A stretch of 64,000 bases of DNA, taken from NCBI GenBank assembly GCA_938035125.1, contig CALHNS010000011.1, forward strand, positions 19,340 through 83,339. Direction: 5' to 3'. Below are positions 1 to 9,945 of this stretch, in pieces. This DNA is from an uncultured Granulosicoccaceae bacterium (GTDB lineage Bacteria > Pseudomonadota > Gammaproteobacteria > Granulosicoccales > Granulosicoccaceae). Made by a program: the position numbers and the translations under genes. The notes below the pieces were generated by a model. It was not told where the DNA came from. It saw nothing but the letters and a program-made list of their open reading frames with translations, and ran no database searches. Position 1 is the first letter of the stretch. Every line of letters starts with the position of its first letter.

Positions 1-585
1 TTAGGCGGTATGCCGATACATCTTATTGATACCGCTGGAATTCGACTGACCGATGATGTGGTTGAACAGCAAGGCATTGAACGAGCTCAGCAAGCGGTTG
101 CCTCTGCTGATCATGTGTTGATAATCGTCAATGCTGAACAAATAGAATTACCTGAACTTGGTGACATTCATTCAATTAATGCACCCGTTACTGTCGTTAT
201 TAACAAAATAGATAAACTTGAATCGAATCATCATTCAATTGATGAAACACTTATAGCTTCACAAGCTTCTGCAAAAACCGTATTAAAAGTATCGATTAAG
301 CAAGGAGATGGCATGGAAGATTTACGAAACCATTTAATCTCTTTAGCAGGCAGAGACGAAGCAGTTGAAGGGGTGTTCAGTGCTCGTAGGCGACATTTAG
401 ATGCACTAAGCCGATCTCGTGATGCAACGGATGCTGCGTTAACCCGACTTCGTAGTGGCAATATGCCTGAACTAGCCGCAGAAGAACTTAAGATTGCAAG
501 GCAAGCGTTAGATGAAGTAACGGGTCGTTTTGACACTGAAGATTTATTAGGCAAAGTGTTTGGTCAATTTTGCATCGGGAAGTAA
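1..585 (+). CDS. mnmE: tRNA modification GTPase MnmE, 3' part (5' end outside window)
   Basis: C-terminal part of MnmE, which works with MnmG to install the carboxymethylaminomethyl group on wobble uridine 34 of certain tRNAs. The frame is open from base 1, so the start lies upstream. Visible are the G3 motif DTAGIR, the G4 motif NKID, and the helical C-terminal domain ending in FCIGK, whose cysteine is conserved in the family. The TRAFAC P-loop and the tetrahydrofolate-binding N-terminus are outside the window. mnmG follows after one inserted gene, which supports the call. The stop codon falls inside a short 10-bp tandem repeat. Confidence 0.97.
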   Translation, partial: LGGMPIHLIDTAGIRLTDDVVEQQGIERAQQAVASADHVLIIVNAEQIELPELGDIHSINAPVTVVINKIDKLESNHHSIDETLIASQASAKTVLKVSIKQGDGMEDLRNHLISLAGRDEAVEGVFSARRRHLDALSRSRDATDAALTRLRSGNMPELAAEELKIARQALDEVTGRFDTEDLLGKVFGQFCIGK

Positions 586-620
586 TGGACAGTAATGGGT
601 AGTAATGGACAGTAGGTTGA
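581..620 (+). repeat. 10-bp tandem repeat at the end of mnmE
   Basis: AGTAATGGAC occurs at 581–590 and 601–610, with the variant AGTAATGGGT at 591–600 and a degenerate fourth copy after it. The repeat contains the mnmE stop codon and runs up to the leader of the next gene. Function unknown; it could be a replication-slippage product. Confidence 0.6.
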
Positions 621-628
621 ACATCACC

Positions 629-1648
629 ATGAAAAGAACACTCTTTATTGTCACGCTATCACTCAGTGTTTTAACTGGCTGTAACTATCTCAATAGCGAT
701 AAAGAATCAGATTTAACATCTGAAAATAATTCGCTAGCAAGCGTAAATACCTTTGACGAAGAAGAGTGGTGTCCAGCAGGTTCTTTTTACGATGAAATAG
801 AAGATGGATGCTATGTAGAGTGTGAAGATCTTTCTGATGAAGAATGTGAGAATCTTGAAAACGAAGTGTTTGGAGATTTTGATGAGTTCTATGTTGATGA
901 TTACGATGGCTACAATAACGATGATGAATCAGAATCTATCGCGCAATACGCAATCGAAGCCGACCTAACACTTTCAGAGTTAGAAAATAACGAGCCCGAT
1001 AGTGAGTCGTTATTTCAAGATATATGGAGTGATGCCAAAAGAATTTTGCCATTGCAATGGGTGAAAAATTCCTTCTCCGAATTTCATATTAATACCGATG
1101 GTGAAGATGGAACCTTAGCCTATGTGCAAGCAGATGAATTCAACACGGGTAAATGGATTATTGCTTTTGATGATCTGGATTATGCAGGTCTTGATGATAA
1201 AGAATTTATTCACACCGTTATTCATGAGTTTGGGCATGTGGTGTTTTTGGGTGAAGGTCAACTCAACACAGAAGAAGTTGATCAATGCGATAACTATCTT
1301 GTAGATGAAGGTTGTGCGAACAGTAGCTCTCACATCAATCGTTTTTTCCAATCTTTTTGGACCGATATTATTAATGAAAATAAAGCAATCGAGACCGATG
1401 AAGATCAGTTAATTGAATTTTATGAAAAATACCAAAACCGGTTTGTTAGTGAATACGCAGCAACGAACCCGGTTGAAGATGCAGCAGAGGTATTTACTAA
1501 TTTTGTACTGCGAGAAAAACCTATCGACACCAGCACGATAGCTAATCAGAAAATTGCTTTTATGCACACCGTCGAACCCTTGGTTCAGTTACGTAAACAG
1601 ATTCGTAGAAAATTATCGATTGTTCGTAGAAACCGGATAAAGCGCTAA
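629..1648 (+). CDS. putative zinc-dependent peptidase-like lipoprotein, acidic
   Basis: Predicted lipoprotein of 339 aa. I chose the ATG at 629 because it is directly followed by a lipoprotein signal (basic n-region, hydrophobic core, lipobox LTGC with Cys18). Residues 40–110 are very rich in Asp/Glu and contain four cysteines. A zincin motif HEFGH lies near residues 199–203, and a downstream segment near 273–295 (SEYAATNPVEDAAEVF) carries glutamates that resemble the third ligand region of gluzincin-like peptidases with the SxYAxxNPxED signature. This suggests a metal-binding envelope peptidase, but substrate and activity are unknown. It sits between mnmE and mnmG, which are often adjacent, and its AT-rich, acidic make-up differs from its neighbours. 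Confidence 0.65.
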   Translation: MKRTLFIVTLSLSVLTGCNYLNSDKESDLTSENNSLASVNTFDEEEWCPAGSFYDEIEDGCYVECEDLSDEECENLENEVFGDFDEFYVDDYDGYNNDDESESIAQYAIEADLTLSELENNEPDSESLFQDIWSDAKRILPLQWVKNSFSEFHINTDGEDGTLAYVQADEFNTGKWIIAFDDLDYAGLDDKEFIHTVIHEFGHVVFLGEGQLNTEEVDQCDNYLVDEGCANSSSHINRFFQSFWTDIINENKAIETDEDQLIEFYEKYQNRFVSEYAATNPVEDAAEVFTNFVLREKPIDTSTIANQKIAFMHTVEPLVQLRKQIRRKLSIVRRNRIKR

Positions 1649-1711
1649 GTCTATTGCCCCTCTTAAGGCCAAATTCTTCCACCTTGCACAATTTCTATGC
1701 AAAGGGCCGTA

Positions 1712-1717
1712 TATAAT
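1712..1717 (+). promoter_or_regulatory. perfect -10 hexamer just upstream of mnmG
   Basis: TATAAT at 1712–1717 ends six bases before the preferred mnmG ATG at 1724. The nearest -35-like hexamer (TTGCAC, 1684–1689) is 22 bp away, which is too far. If the -10 is used, transcription would begin at about the start codon and the mRNA would be nearly leaderless. No Shine-Dalgarno sequence is visible before this ATG. Confidence 0.4.
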
Positions 1718-1723
1718 CCCCAG

Positions 1724-3610
1724 ATGGACTTTCCAACTCAATTTGATGTAATCGTTGTAGGTGGCGGGCACGCAGGCACTGAGGCCGCGTTGGCCTCTGC
1801 TCGCACCGGTGCGTCCACACTGCTCCTAACCCATAACATTGAAACCTTGGGTCAAATGAGCTGCAATCCAGCGATAGGCGGAATTGGCAAAGGGCATCTG
1901 GTTAAAGAGATTGATGCTTTGGGTGGGGCCATGGCAATAGCAGCCGATGCTGCGGGCATTCATTTTCGTACCCTTAATTCACGTAAAGGCCCTGCTGTTC
2001 GAGCCACAAGAGCTCAAGCCGATCGTTCTTTATATCGCTCATCAATTCGACAAATATTAGAAAACCAACCCAACCTCACGCTCTTTCAGCAAGCCGTAGA
2101 TGATCTGATCGTAGAAGGCGAAGAGGTGAAGGGTGCGGTAACTCAATTGGGCGTGCGCTTCAGAGCGCAAGCCGTGGTGCTTACCGTGGGTACCTTCCTT
2201 GCTGGAAAAATTCATGTGGGCGATGCCAATTCTGCTGCTGGCAGAGCAGGGGACCCACCTGCGGCAACGCTTGCTGCTCGTATGCGGGAATTGCCTTTAG
2301 AAGTTGGGCGGTTGAAAACCGGTACCCCGCCCAGAATAGATGCGCGAACGATTGACTTTGCCAATCTTCAGCAGCAACCAGGGGACACCCCGCGCCCTGT
2401 TTTTTCCTACTTAGGTTCTCAGAGCGATCATCCTCAGCAAGTGCATTGTCATATCACGCACACATCTGAAAAAACGCACGACATTATTCGGCAAGCGTTG
2501 CACCGATCGCCCTTATTTTCAGGCGAAATTGAAGGCGTAGGGCCGCGTTATTGTCCATCCATTGAAGATAAGGTGGTTCGTTTTGCTGATAAGACGTCTC
2601 ATCAAATCTTTATAGAGCCTGAAGGGTTAACCACACACGAAATTTATCCCAATGGTATTTCTACAAGCTTGCCATTCGATGTACAAATCGCTTACGTGCA
2701 GTCCATCGCAGGGTTTGAAAAGGCTCATATCACTCGCCCTGGCTACGCTATCGAGTATGACTTTTTCGACCCGCGAGGTTTGAAGGCTTCTTTAGAAACA
2801 AAAGCATTAGGCAACCTGTATTTTGCGGGGCAAATAAACGGCACCACTGGGTATGAAGAAGCGGGCGCGCAAGGATTGGTTGCAGGCTTAAATGCGGCAA
2901 GACAAACCCGTGGTGAAGCACCGTGGACGCCAAGACGCGATGAGGCATACATTGGTGTTCTCATCGACGATCTGATTACTCGCGGTACCCGAGAGCCTTA
3001 TCGTATGTTTACTAGTCGTGCAGAATATCGGTTGATGCTGCGTGAAGACAACGCCGATATGCGTTTAACCGAGGTGGGCCGTGAAATGGGGCTTGTGAAT
3101 GACGAACGTTGGATGGCATTTGAAGCCAAACGCGAGTCGGTAGCCAGTCTTGGTAAAGCACTGAAAGGCGTGCTTATACACCCTGGTAGCGATGACTTTA
3201 CCGCGGTGGAGAAATTAACGGGTCTGAACTTAAAGCGTGAGCGTCATGCCACGGATTTATTAAAAATGCCTGAAGTGCGTTTAGCTGAAATTCTGCCCAT
3301 CATTGCGCCAGAACTTGCCAAGCACGATGCAGCCGTTATAGAGCAGGTGGAAATTCAGGGTAAATACGCAGGCTATTTAGATAGGCAGCTTGCCGATGTG
3401 GAACGAACACGCACTCAACAAAGTGTTCGTTTGCCTGAAAATTTTGATTTTGATTCGGTTAGTGGTTTATCAAATGAGATAAAACAAAAACTGGTTGAGC
3501 ACAAACCCGCAACATTGGGCCAAGCGGGGCGTATTTCAGGTGTAACGCCAGCAGCGTTATCGCTGCTAGCGATTCAATTGAAAAAGGCGTCGGTGAAAGT
3601 TAGCGCATAA
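1724..3610 (+). CDS. mnmG: tRNA uridine-5-carboxymethylaminomethylation enzyme MnmG (GidA)
   Basis: FAD-binding partner of MnmE in cmnm5U34 tRNA modification. The N-terminus has the dinucleotide-binding motif [12 protein letters not shown], followed by the family signature [19 protein letters not shown] and the [10 protein letters not shown] motif near the FAD site. From the ATG at 1724 the protein has 628 residues, matching the usual family length of about 629. An upstream in-frame ATG at 1697 would add nine residues that precede the Rossmann strand with no counterpart in homologues. The start lies just after a perfect -10 hexamer, raising the possibility of leaderless initiation. The stop is one base from the end of the convergent lipoprotein gene. 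Confidence 0.97.
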   Translation: MDFPTQFDVIVVGGGHAGTEAALASARTGASTLLLTHNIETLGQMSCNPAIGGIGKGHLVKEIDALGGAMAIAADAAGIHFRTLNSRKGPAVRATRAQADRSLYRSSIRQILENQPNLTLFQQAVDDLIVEGEEVKGAVTQLGVRFRAQAVVLTVGTFLAGKIHVGDANSAAGRAGDPPAATLAARMRELPLEVGRLKTGTPPRIDARTIDFANLQQQPGDTPRPVFSYLGSQSDHPQQVHCHITHTSEKTHDIIRQALHRSPLFSGEIEGVGPRYCPSIEDKVVRFADKTSHQIFIEPEGLTTHEIYPNGISTSLPFDVQIAYVQSIAGFEKAHITRPGYAIEYDFFDPRGLKASLETKALGNLYFAGQINGTTGYEEAGAQGLVAGLNAARQTRGEAPWTPRRDEAYIGVLIDDLITRGTREPYRMFTSRAEYRLMLREDNADMRLTEVGREMGLVNDERWMAFEAKRESVASLGKALKGVLIHPGSDDFTAVEKLTGLNLKRERHATDLLKMPEVRLAEILPIIAPELAKHDAAVIEQVEIQGKYAGYLDRQLADVERTRTQQSVRLPENFDFDSVSGLSNEIKQKLVEHKPATLGQAGRISGVTPAALSLLAIQLKKASVKVSA

Positions 3611-3611
3611 A

Positions 3612-4253
3612 TTAGCGCTTCACTAATGTGCCTGTAACCGTTCCATCGGCATCGTTGTTATCAATCAAGAAAACGGCATCAAAGCCATCGAACGTCCATA
3701 ACACTTCGCGAGCGTCTGCTGCAATGGTGCCTGCAGGAATGATTGCGTTATCGGCCAATCCAGCTTCTAACAACATGGGCAAATCATAAGGCCAGCTGGG
3801 GTTTTCCCAATCAAGCCGGTTCGTGCTTGCCGCTAGTGGGTCATCCAATGCACTGTCTAATGAGCCGTCTACGCAAGCATCGCTGCCACTGAGTAAGGTA
3901 TAGCTGTAGGTAGCGGTTATGTTGCACACGCTGGTGCTGCCTTCGCCAGCATCAGCGCCACGAACTTGCAGAGATGCATCCCAAACACAAGTGTCAGCAG
4001 AATCAGTGGGTGAGGTGTAAGTTAATTCACCTAAGTAAAGGCCACGAAGCTCCGTGTAATATCGCGCCTCACAAGCGAACACATCCGTGGCCGCATCCGG
4101 ATTGAAAACGCCGATGGGTTGTCCTTCTGTATTCACTGGAGGAAGATCGGCTGGATCATTCAACGGATCATTGTTTGAGTCTGAACTGCAAGCGGTTAAT
4201 GAGATAGCCGCGAACAAGGTTAGGTAAGGAAGTACGGTTGTCCTAGTGTTCAT
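3612..4253 (-). CDS. hypothetical lipoprotein
   Basis: Predicted lipoprotein of 213 aa with a signal sequence ending in LTACSS and a Ser/Asn/Asp/Pro-rich linker after the lipidated cysteine. The rest contains about five cysteines (including FACEARY, DTCVWD, SVCNI and DACVDG), consistent with disulfides in the periplasm. I do not recognise a family. It lies on the minus strand between mnmG and rsmG, breaking a common gene pair. It ends one base after mnmG and starts divergently from rsmG. Confidence 0.6.
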   Translation of the reverse strand: MNTRTTVLPYLTLFAAISLTACSSDSNNDPLNDPADLPPVNTEGQPIGVFNPDAATDVFACEARYYTELRGLYLGELTYTSPTDSADTCVWDASLQVRGADAGEGSTSVCNITATYSYTLLSGSDACVDGSLDSALDDPLAASTNRLDWENPSWPYDLPMLLEAGLADNAIIPAGTIAADAREVLWTFDGFDAVFLIDNNDADGTVTGTLVKR

Positions 4254-4348
4254 GAGTTATTCCTGTGCGACGCGCACATGGTTTTTATCTTTGAATGTTT
4301 TTGATGATGTCACAGCTATAGTTGTAAGAGTTCAATTGAGTAGCCAAC

Positions 4349-5023
4349 ATGAGCAAATCCTCACATACCTCTGATGAAGAACTGCGTTTTTTATCGGAAA
4401 ACGTAGGTGTTTCGGTGACTTTGAAACAAGCGTCACAATTGAATGCGTTTAATGAGTTGTTAATTAAGTGGACGCAACGCTTCAACTTAGTGTCGGCGAA
4501 CACATTAAGCGATTCGATTTCTCGACACGTACTCGATGCGTTAAGCATTGCAACGTATGTGAATAGGGATGTGAGTTGTGATGCTCGTCACACAAATGTG
4601 TTCGATGTATTGGACATGGGTTCGGGAGCAGGCTTACCCGTGCTGCCATTAGCGATTGCTTATCCTGAACTTTCGTTTGTATCCGTTGAAACAAACGGCA
4701 AAAAAATTCGCTTTCAACAACAGGTGATTTTGGAGCTTGGGTTAAGTAACGTCGAGTTAATACACAATCGAATTGAGTCGGTTGATGTGTTTGCTAATAA
4801 CATCACTTCACGCGCCTTCACCGCACCTGAAGAATTTTTGCAGGTTGCCAGTGGTGTGGCCGTTGAGGAGAGTCAAGCCATCATCATGTTGGGCCAAGCC
4901 GAGCGGTTACCACAAACGCTTCCGAACCCTTGGGAATTGAAAACTCTGCAAGCGGTAGATGTGCCAGGAGAATTTGGTGCCCGACATGTAGCGGTCTGCA
5001 TTCGCGGTACACTAAACGCATGA
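4349..5023 (+). CDS. rsmG: 16S rRNA (guanine527-N7)-methyltransferase RsmG (GidB)
   Basis: SAM-dependent methyltransferase that makes m7G527 in 16S rRNA; loss in other bacteria gives low-level streptomycin resistance. The 224-aa protein has the FNLVSANT segment, the SRHVLDAL motif and the SAM-binding loop LDMGSGAGLPVLPLAI, followed by VETNGKKIRF as the acidic-loop strand. Length is typical. Its TGA overlaps the parA ATG in an ATGA arrangement, so rsmG and parA are probably translationally coupled. Confidence 0.96.
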   Translation: MSKSSHTSDEELRFLSENVGVSVTLKQASQLNAFNELLIKWTQRFNLVSANTLSDSISRHVLDALSIATYVNRDVSCDARHTNVFDVLDMGSGAGLPVLPLAIAYPELSFVSVETNGKKIRFQQQVILELGLSNVELIHNRIESVDVFANNITSRAFTAPEEFLQVASGVAVEESQAIIMLGQAERLPQTLPNPWELKTLQAVDVPGEFGARHVAVCIRGTLNA

Positions 5024-5853
5024 GTCGCACGATAGCAATCGCCAATCAGAAGGGCGGGGTAGGAAAAACCACCACCTCGGTGAATCTAGCGGCTGCGCTG
5101 GGTTCTTTGGCTAAGAAAGTCTTATTGATTGATCTAGACCCGCAGGGCAATGCCACCATGGGTGCAGGCGTGGATAAATACGATCTGGAACAATCGGTTT
5201 TGGATGTACTGGTGGATGGCGTCAGTGTGGATGCGGTAAAACAAGCCGCCTCTGCACCCAATGTTGATCTTGTGCCCTCAAACGCTGATTTAACAGCCGC
5301 TGAGGTTGAACTAATGGCCATGGACGAACGAGAATCCAAGCTTCGAGATAGCTTAGCCATCTGCAGAAAAGCCTACGATTACGTCCTGATCGACTGCCCG
5401 CCATCTTTAAATTTACTCACTTTGAACGCCTTTGTGGCCGCCGACAGCGTGCTAGTGCCAATACAGTGTGAGTACTACGCACTTGAAGGGCTGTCTGCTT
5501 TACTCGATACCATTGAAGGCGTGCGAGACGCCGTCAATCCAGATTTAGTGGTGGAAGGGTTACTGCGCACCATGTACGACGGGCGCAATAATTTAGGTGT
5601 TGAAGTCTCCAATCAGTTGGTAGAACACTTTGGTGATCAAGTTTTTCGCACTATAGTGCCACGCAACGTTCGTTTAGCCGAGGCGCCCAGCCATGGCTTA
5701 TCCATCGTTGAATACGACAGAAGCTCACGAGGTGCTGTGGCTTATTTAGCTTTGGCAGGCGAAATTGAACGCCAGCACCCTAAGTCATCAAACCCGGTTG
5801 AATCTAATCAACTGAGCGATTCAGATCACGTCAAAAACCCGGTTGAGGCGTAA
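5020..5853 (+). CDS. parA: chromosome partitioning ATPase ParA (Soj)
   Basis: Walker-type ATPase that moves ParB–parS complexes during chromosome segregation. The ATG at 5020 overlaps the rsmG stop and starts directly with SRTIAIANQKGGVGKTT, which contains the deviant Walker A box (residues 11–18). Upstream in-frame sequence is just rsmG read in another frame. The A' motif DLDPQGNAT and the Walker B region VLIDCPPSLNLLT are present. At 277 aa it has the typical length of a chromosomal ParA, and parB follows two bases later. The C-terminal tail is Ser/Asn-rich and probably disordered. Confidence 0.96.
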   Translation: MSRTIAIANQKGGVGKTTTSVNLAAALGSLAKKVLLIDLDPQGNATMGAGVDKYDLEQSVLDVLVDGVSVDAVKQAASAPNVDLVPSNADLTAAEVELMAMDERESKLRDSLAICRKAYDYVLIDCPPSLNLLTLNAFVAADSVLVPIQCEYYALEGLSALLDTIEGVRDAVNPDLVVEGLLRTMYDGRNNLGVEVSNQLVEHFGDQVFRTIVPRNVRLAEAPSHGLSIVEYDRSSRGAVAYLALAGEIERQHPKSSNPVESNQLSDSDHVKNPVEA

Positions 5854-5855
5854 AC

Positions 5856-6941
5856 GTGGCAGGTAAGAAAAAAACCATGGGTCGCGGTTTAGGCTCATTA
5901 CTAGAGCGCCGAGCATCAGTGGCTGCGAAAAACAATGCTGCCTTGGAAACATCCGTAAGGGCTGAACCAGACGCTGCCGAGCCGTCCAAGCAAAGTGCCA
6001 GACTAGATCCGGCTGCTTCTACTCCAATAAAAGCGAGTACCCAGGACAATACGCGGGCCAATATTGAAGCTAACACTCAAACCAGCACTAAGGCGGGCCC
6101 TCAAGCCAGTACCCCGGCCAGTACCCCGGCCAGCGCAGAAACTGAAAACACCAATCCAACCGGCGATAAGCTAAGAACGCTTGGCATCGATCAAATTGTT
6201 CGCGGAAGCTATCAGCCTCGGCGTCATTTCGACCCAGAACTGCTGCAAGAACTGGCCGATTCACTGAAAAGCGAGGGGTTAATTCAGCCCATATTGGTGC
6301 GTCCAGAAGGCACCGGTCAATATGAGCTAATCGCAGGTGAAAGGCGCTGGCGGGCGGCTCAACTGGCAGGATTCACTGAAATCCCCGCCATTGTGCGCGA
6401 ACTGGAAGACAGAGCTGTGGCGGCCGTCTCTCTAATTGAGAATATACAGCGAAAAGATCTGAATCCTTTAGAAGAGGCTGAAGCTTTGCGCCGACTAAGC
6501 GATGAATTTGGTTTGTCACATCAAGAAGTGGCTGATTCGGTGGGCCGCTCTCGTTCCGCGGTAACCAATTTAATGCGCTTATTAGATTTGCACGATGATG
6601 CGAAAGCGTTGGTGGATGTAGGGGACATCGATATGGGGCATGCCAGAGCGCTTCTGGGGGCGCCATTTGATGAGCAACCCGCCATTGCAAGGCGAATTGC
6701 TGCCCAAGGCTTAACAGTACGAGCCGTTGAGAAACAAATAAAAGCCTTGCGCGCAGGTGAAACGGCAAAGTCAGAAAGTGGAACCGTTTCTGATCCAGAT
6801 ATAGATCGTCTTGAAAAACATCTAACGCAAAAGCTTGGTGCCAAGGTGTCTATCCGACACAAAGCGGCGGGCTCTGGCAAGTTAGAGATCCAATATCACT
6901 CTATGGACGAACTCGACGGAATACTGAACCACATCAAGTAG
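5856..6941 (+). CDS. parB: chromosome partitioning protein ParB (Spo0J)
   Basis: parS-binding CTP hydrolase of the ParABS system. It begins with GTG two bases after parA, directly followed by AGKKKTMGRGLGSLL, the usual N-terminal ParA-interaction segment. Residues of about 30–105 are a low-complexity Ala/Thr/Ser/Pro linker, partly built from a 12-bp DNA repeat near 6109–6132 (STPASTPAS). The ParB domain follows with SYQPRRHFD, the CTP-binding motif GERRWRAA, the ENIQR box and a helix-turn-helix (LSHQEVADSVGRSRSAVTNLMRLL). A dimerisation domain closes the protein. At 361 aa it is longer than many ParBs because of the linker. Confidence 0.96.
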   Translation: MAGKKKTMGRGLGSLLERRASVAAKNNAALETSVRAEPDAAEPSKQSARLDPAASTPIKASTQDNTRANIEANTQTSTKAGPQASTPASTPASAETENTNPTGDKLRTLGIDQIVRGSYQPRRHFDPELLQELADSLKSEGLIQPILVRPEGTGQYELIAGERRWRAAQLAGFTEIPAIVRELEDRAVAAVSLIENIQRKDLNPLEEAEALRRLSDEFGLSHQEVADSVGRSRSAVTNLMRLLDLHDDAKALVDVGDIDMGHARALLGAPFDEQPAIARRIAAQGLTVRAVEKQIKALRAGETAKSESGTVSDPDIDRLEKHLTQKLGAKVSIRHKAAGSGKLEIQYHSMDELDGILNHIK

Positions 6942-7021
6942 TCATTATTCACTACTGGAAACAGCTTTGTGCCTAGGCATGATTCCTTGTGTATCACGCT
7001 ATACCTGCACAAAATCCTTGT

Positions 7022-7027
7022 TATACT
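7022..7027 (+). promoter_or_regulatory. possible -10 element for the atp operon
   Basis: TATACT in the 187-bp gap between parB and atpI is the best -10-like hexamer. It has no convincing -35 partner at 16–18 bp, so this is a tentative assignment. The rest of the gap holds no other feature I can support. Confidence 0.25.
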
Positions 7028-7128
7028 CCGCGCGGCTTGACTGGCGACAGAACTCTGTCTTCAAATTCGCCTAGCGTGATTGCAGATTCGACCCTATATA
7101 GGTAAACCCGCAGATTGGACACCATTTG

Positions 7129-8704
<1,576 letters not shown>

Positions 8705-8738
8705 GTCCGGCACAACCGGCTCTTAAGAGGATAGGCCT

Positions 8739-9209
8739 ATGAACATAAATTTAACTTTGTTAGGTCAGGCGATTTCGTTTTTCATCTTCGTCCTGTTCTG
8801 CATGAAGTTTGTTTGGCCGCCGATTATCACCAGTTTGCGTGAGCGTCAAGCGCGAATCGCCGAGGGATTAGCTGCGGCTGAGCAAAGTTCACAACGTCGA
8901 GAAGAAGCGGAAGCTGAAATCGAGACCATGTTGACTGATGCAAAAGCACAAGCGGCTGAAATCGTGGCGCAAGCACAGAAACGTTCAAACGAAATTGTTG
9001 AGGCGTCCAAGGACACCGCACGCACTGAAGCTGAGCGAATTAAAGCTACTGCGAATGCAGAGATCGAGCAAGAAGTGGTTAATGCTCGAGAAAACTTGCG
9101 TAAGCAAGTGGGCAGTATCGCTGTAGACGGTGCTCGTAAGATTTTGGGTGGCGAAGTCAACGCTGATTCACACGCCAAGGTCATAGACGACCTCGTCGGT
9201 CAGATTTAG
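8739..9209 (+). CDS. atpF: F-type ATP synthase subunit b
   Basis: Peripheral stalk subunit of 156 aa, the same length as E. coli b. An N-terminal membrane anchor (LLGQAISFFIFVLFCMKFVWPPI) is followed by a long charged Ala/Glu/Arg-rich helix that dimerises as a coiled coil and binds subunit delta. Only one b gene is present, as in most gammaproteobacteria. A purine-rich AAGAGGATAGG lies before the ATG. Confidence 0.97.
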   Translation: MNINLTLLGQAISFFIFVLFCMKFVWPPIITSLRERQARIAEGLAAAEQSSQRREEAEAEIETMLTDAKAQAAEIVAQAQKRSNEIVEASKDTARTEAERIKATANAEIEQEVVNARENLRKQVGSIAVDGARKILGGEVNADSHAKVIDDLVGQI

Positions 9210-9221
9210 AAGGCTTAGCGC

Positions 9222-9755
9222 ATGGCAGACTTCTCCACCATCGCAAGACCTTACGCAAAAGCGGTATTCGAAATCGCTCGTGATTCGTCCAAGTTTGATG
9301 CTTGGTCCGGGCGGTTAGAATTTTGGTCAGCACTCGTTGCTCATCCAGACATGGCTAGCCGATTGGAAGCTCCAGGCTTCACTCACCAAGAGCGAGCAGA
9401 GATGCTTGAAAAGGTGGATGATCAAATGGACGATGAAGCGAAAAACTTCATTCGTTTGTTAGCGGAGAACAATCGCTTGTCGGCAATGGGCGACATTCGC
9501 GACACCTACGAAGTGCTACGCGCTGAAGAGGAAGGCGAGATTGACGCATCTGTCACCACAGCATTTGCATTATCTGATGCGCAGCGTCAGAGCATTGTTG
9601 ATGCTTTGGGCAAGCGACTGAATCGCAAAGTGCGACTGATTGAAACGGTTGACGAAGATTTAATTGGCGGTGCGGTTATACGCGCAGGCGATTTAGTCAT
9701 CGACGGCTCTTTAAAAGGTCGTGTAGAAAATATGGCGAACGCGGTTAGTAACTAA
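9222..9755 (+). CDS. atpH: F-type ATP synthase subunit delta
   Basis: Connects the peripheral stalk to the top of F1. The 177-aa protein starts with the conserved TIARPYAKAVFEIA segment and ends with the family signature region IGGAVIRAGDLVIDGSLKGRVENM. It starts 12 bases after atpF. Unusually, it is followed by a 190-bp gap before atpA. Confidence 0.97.
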   Translation: MADFSTIARPYAKAVFEIARDSSKFDAWSGRLEFWSALVAHPDMASRLEAPGFTHQERAEMLEKVDDQMDDEAKNFIRLLAENNRLSAMGDIRDTYEVLRAEEEGEIDASVTTAFALSDAQRQSIVDALGKRLNRKVRLIETVDEDLIGGAVIRAGDLVIDGSLKGRVENMANAVSN

Positions 9756-9850
9756 CCGCGGTTCGTTTTACGAATAATTTATTTGAATCGCTAGGGGATA
9801 GAGCCCTTAAGCGAATCGAATGACACTGGCAAGGACTGCTGCCCGATTGA

Positions 9851-9871
9851 TCACTAGCGATAAGCTAGTGA
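9851..9871 (+). promoter_or_regulatory. perfect inverted repeat in the atpH–atpA gap
   Basis: TCACTAGC, a GATAA loop, then GCTAGTGA gives an 8-bp perfect stem in the 190-bp gap (9756–9945) between atpH and atpA. There is no following T-run, so it is not a standard terminator. It could be an mRNA processing or stability element that adjusts Fo versus F1 subunit levels. The remainder of the gap holds only a GAGG-type Shine-Dalgarno before atpA. Confidence 0.5.
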
Positions 9872-9945
9872 CTTAGTTGTGGCGCACTTAAGCCAATGTC
9901 AACGTCACTAAAATGGTGGCGAGCCGATTAATAGAGGATTGATGC

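Noticed and set aside
1560..1568. DnaA box TTATGCACA suggesting a replication origin near mnmG
   Set aside because: It is a single box inside a coding region with no cluster and no adjacent AT-rich unwinding element. The gene order suggests the origin is nearby, but it is not demonstrable in this window.
4254..7128. parS centromere sites (16-bp palindrome around CACGTG) near parAB
   Set aside because: I looked for TGTTNCACGTGAAACA-like sites by eye and found only isolated partial CACGTG matches (for example near 7275 and 60881) that lack the flanking arms. A motif scan of the whole chromosome is needed.
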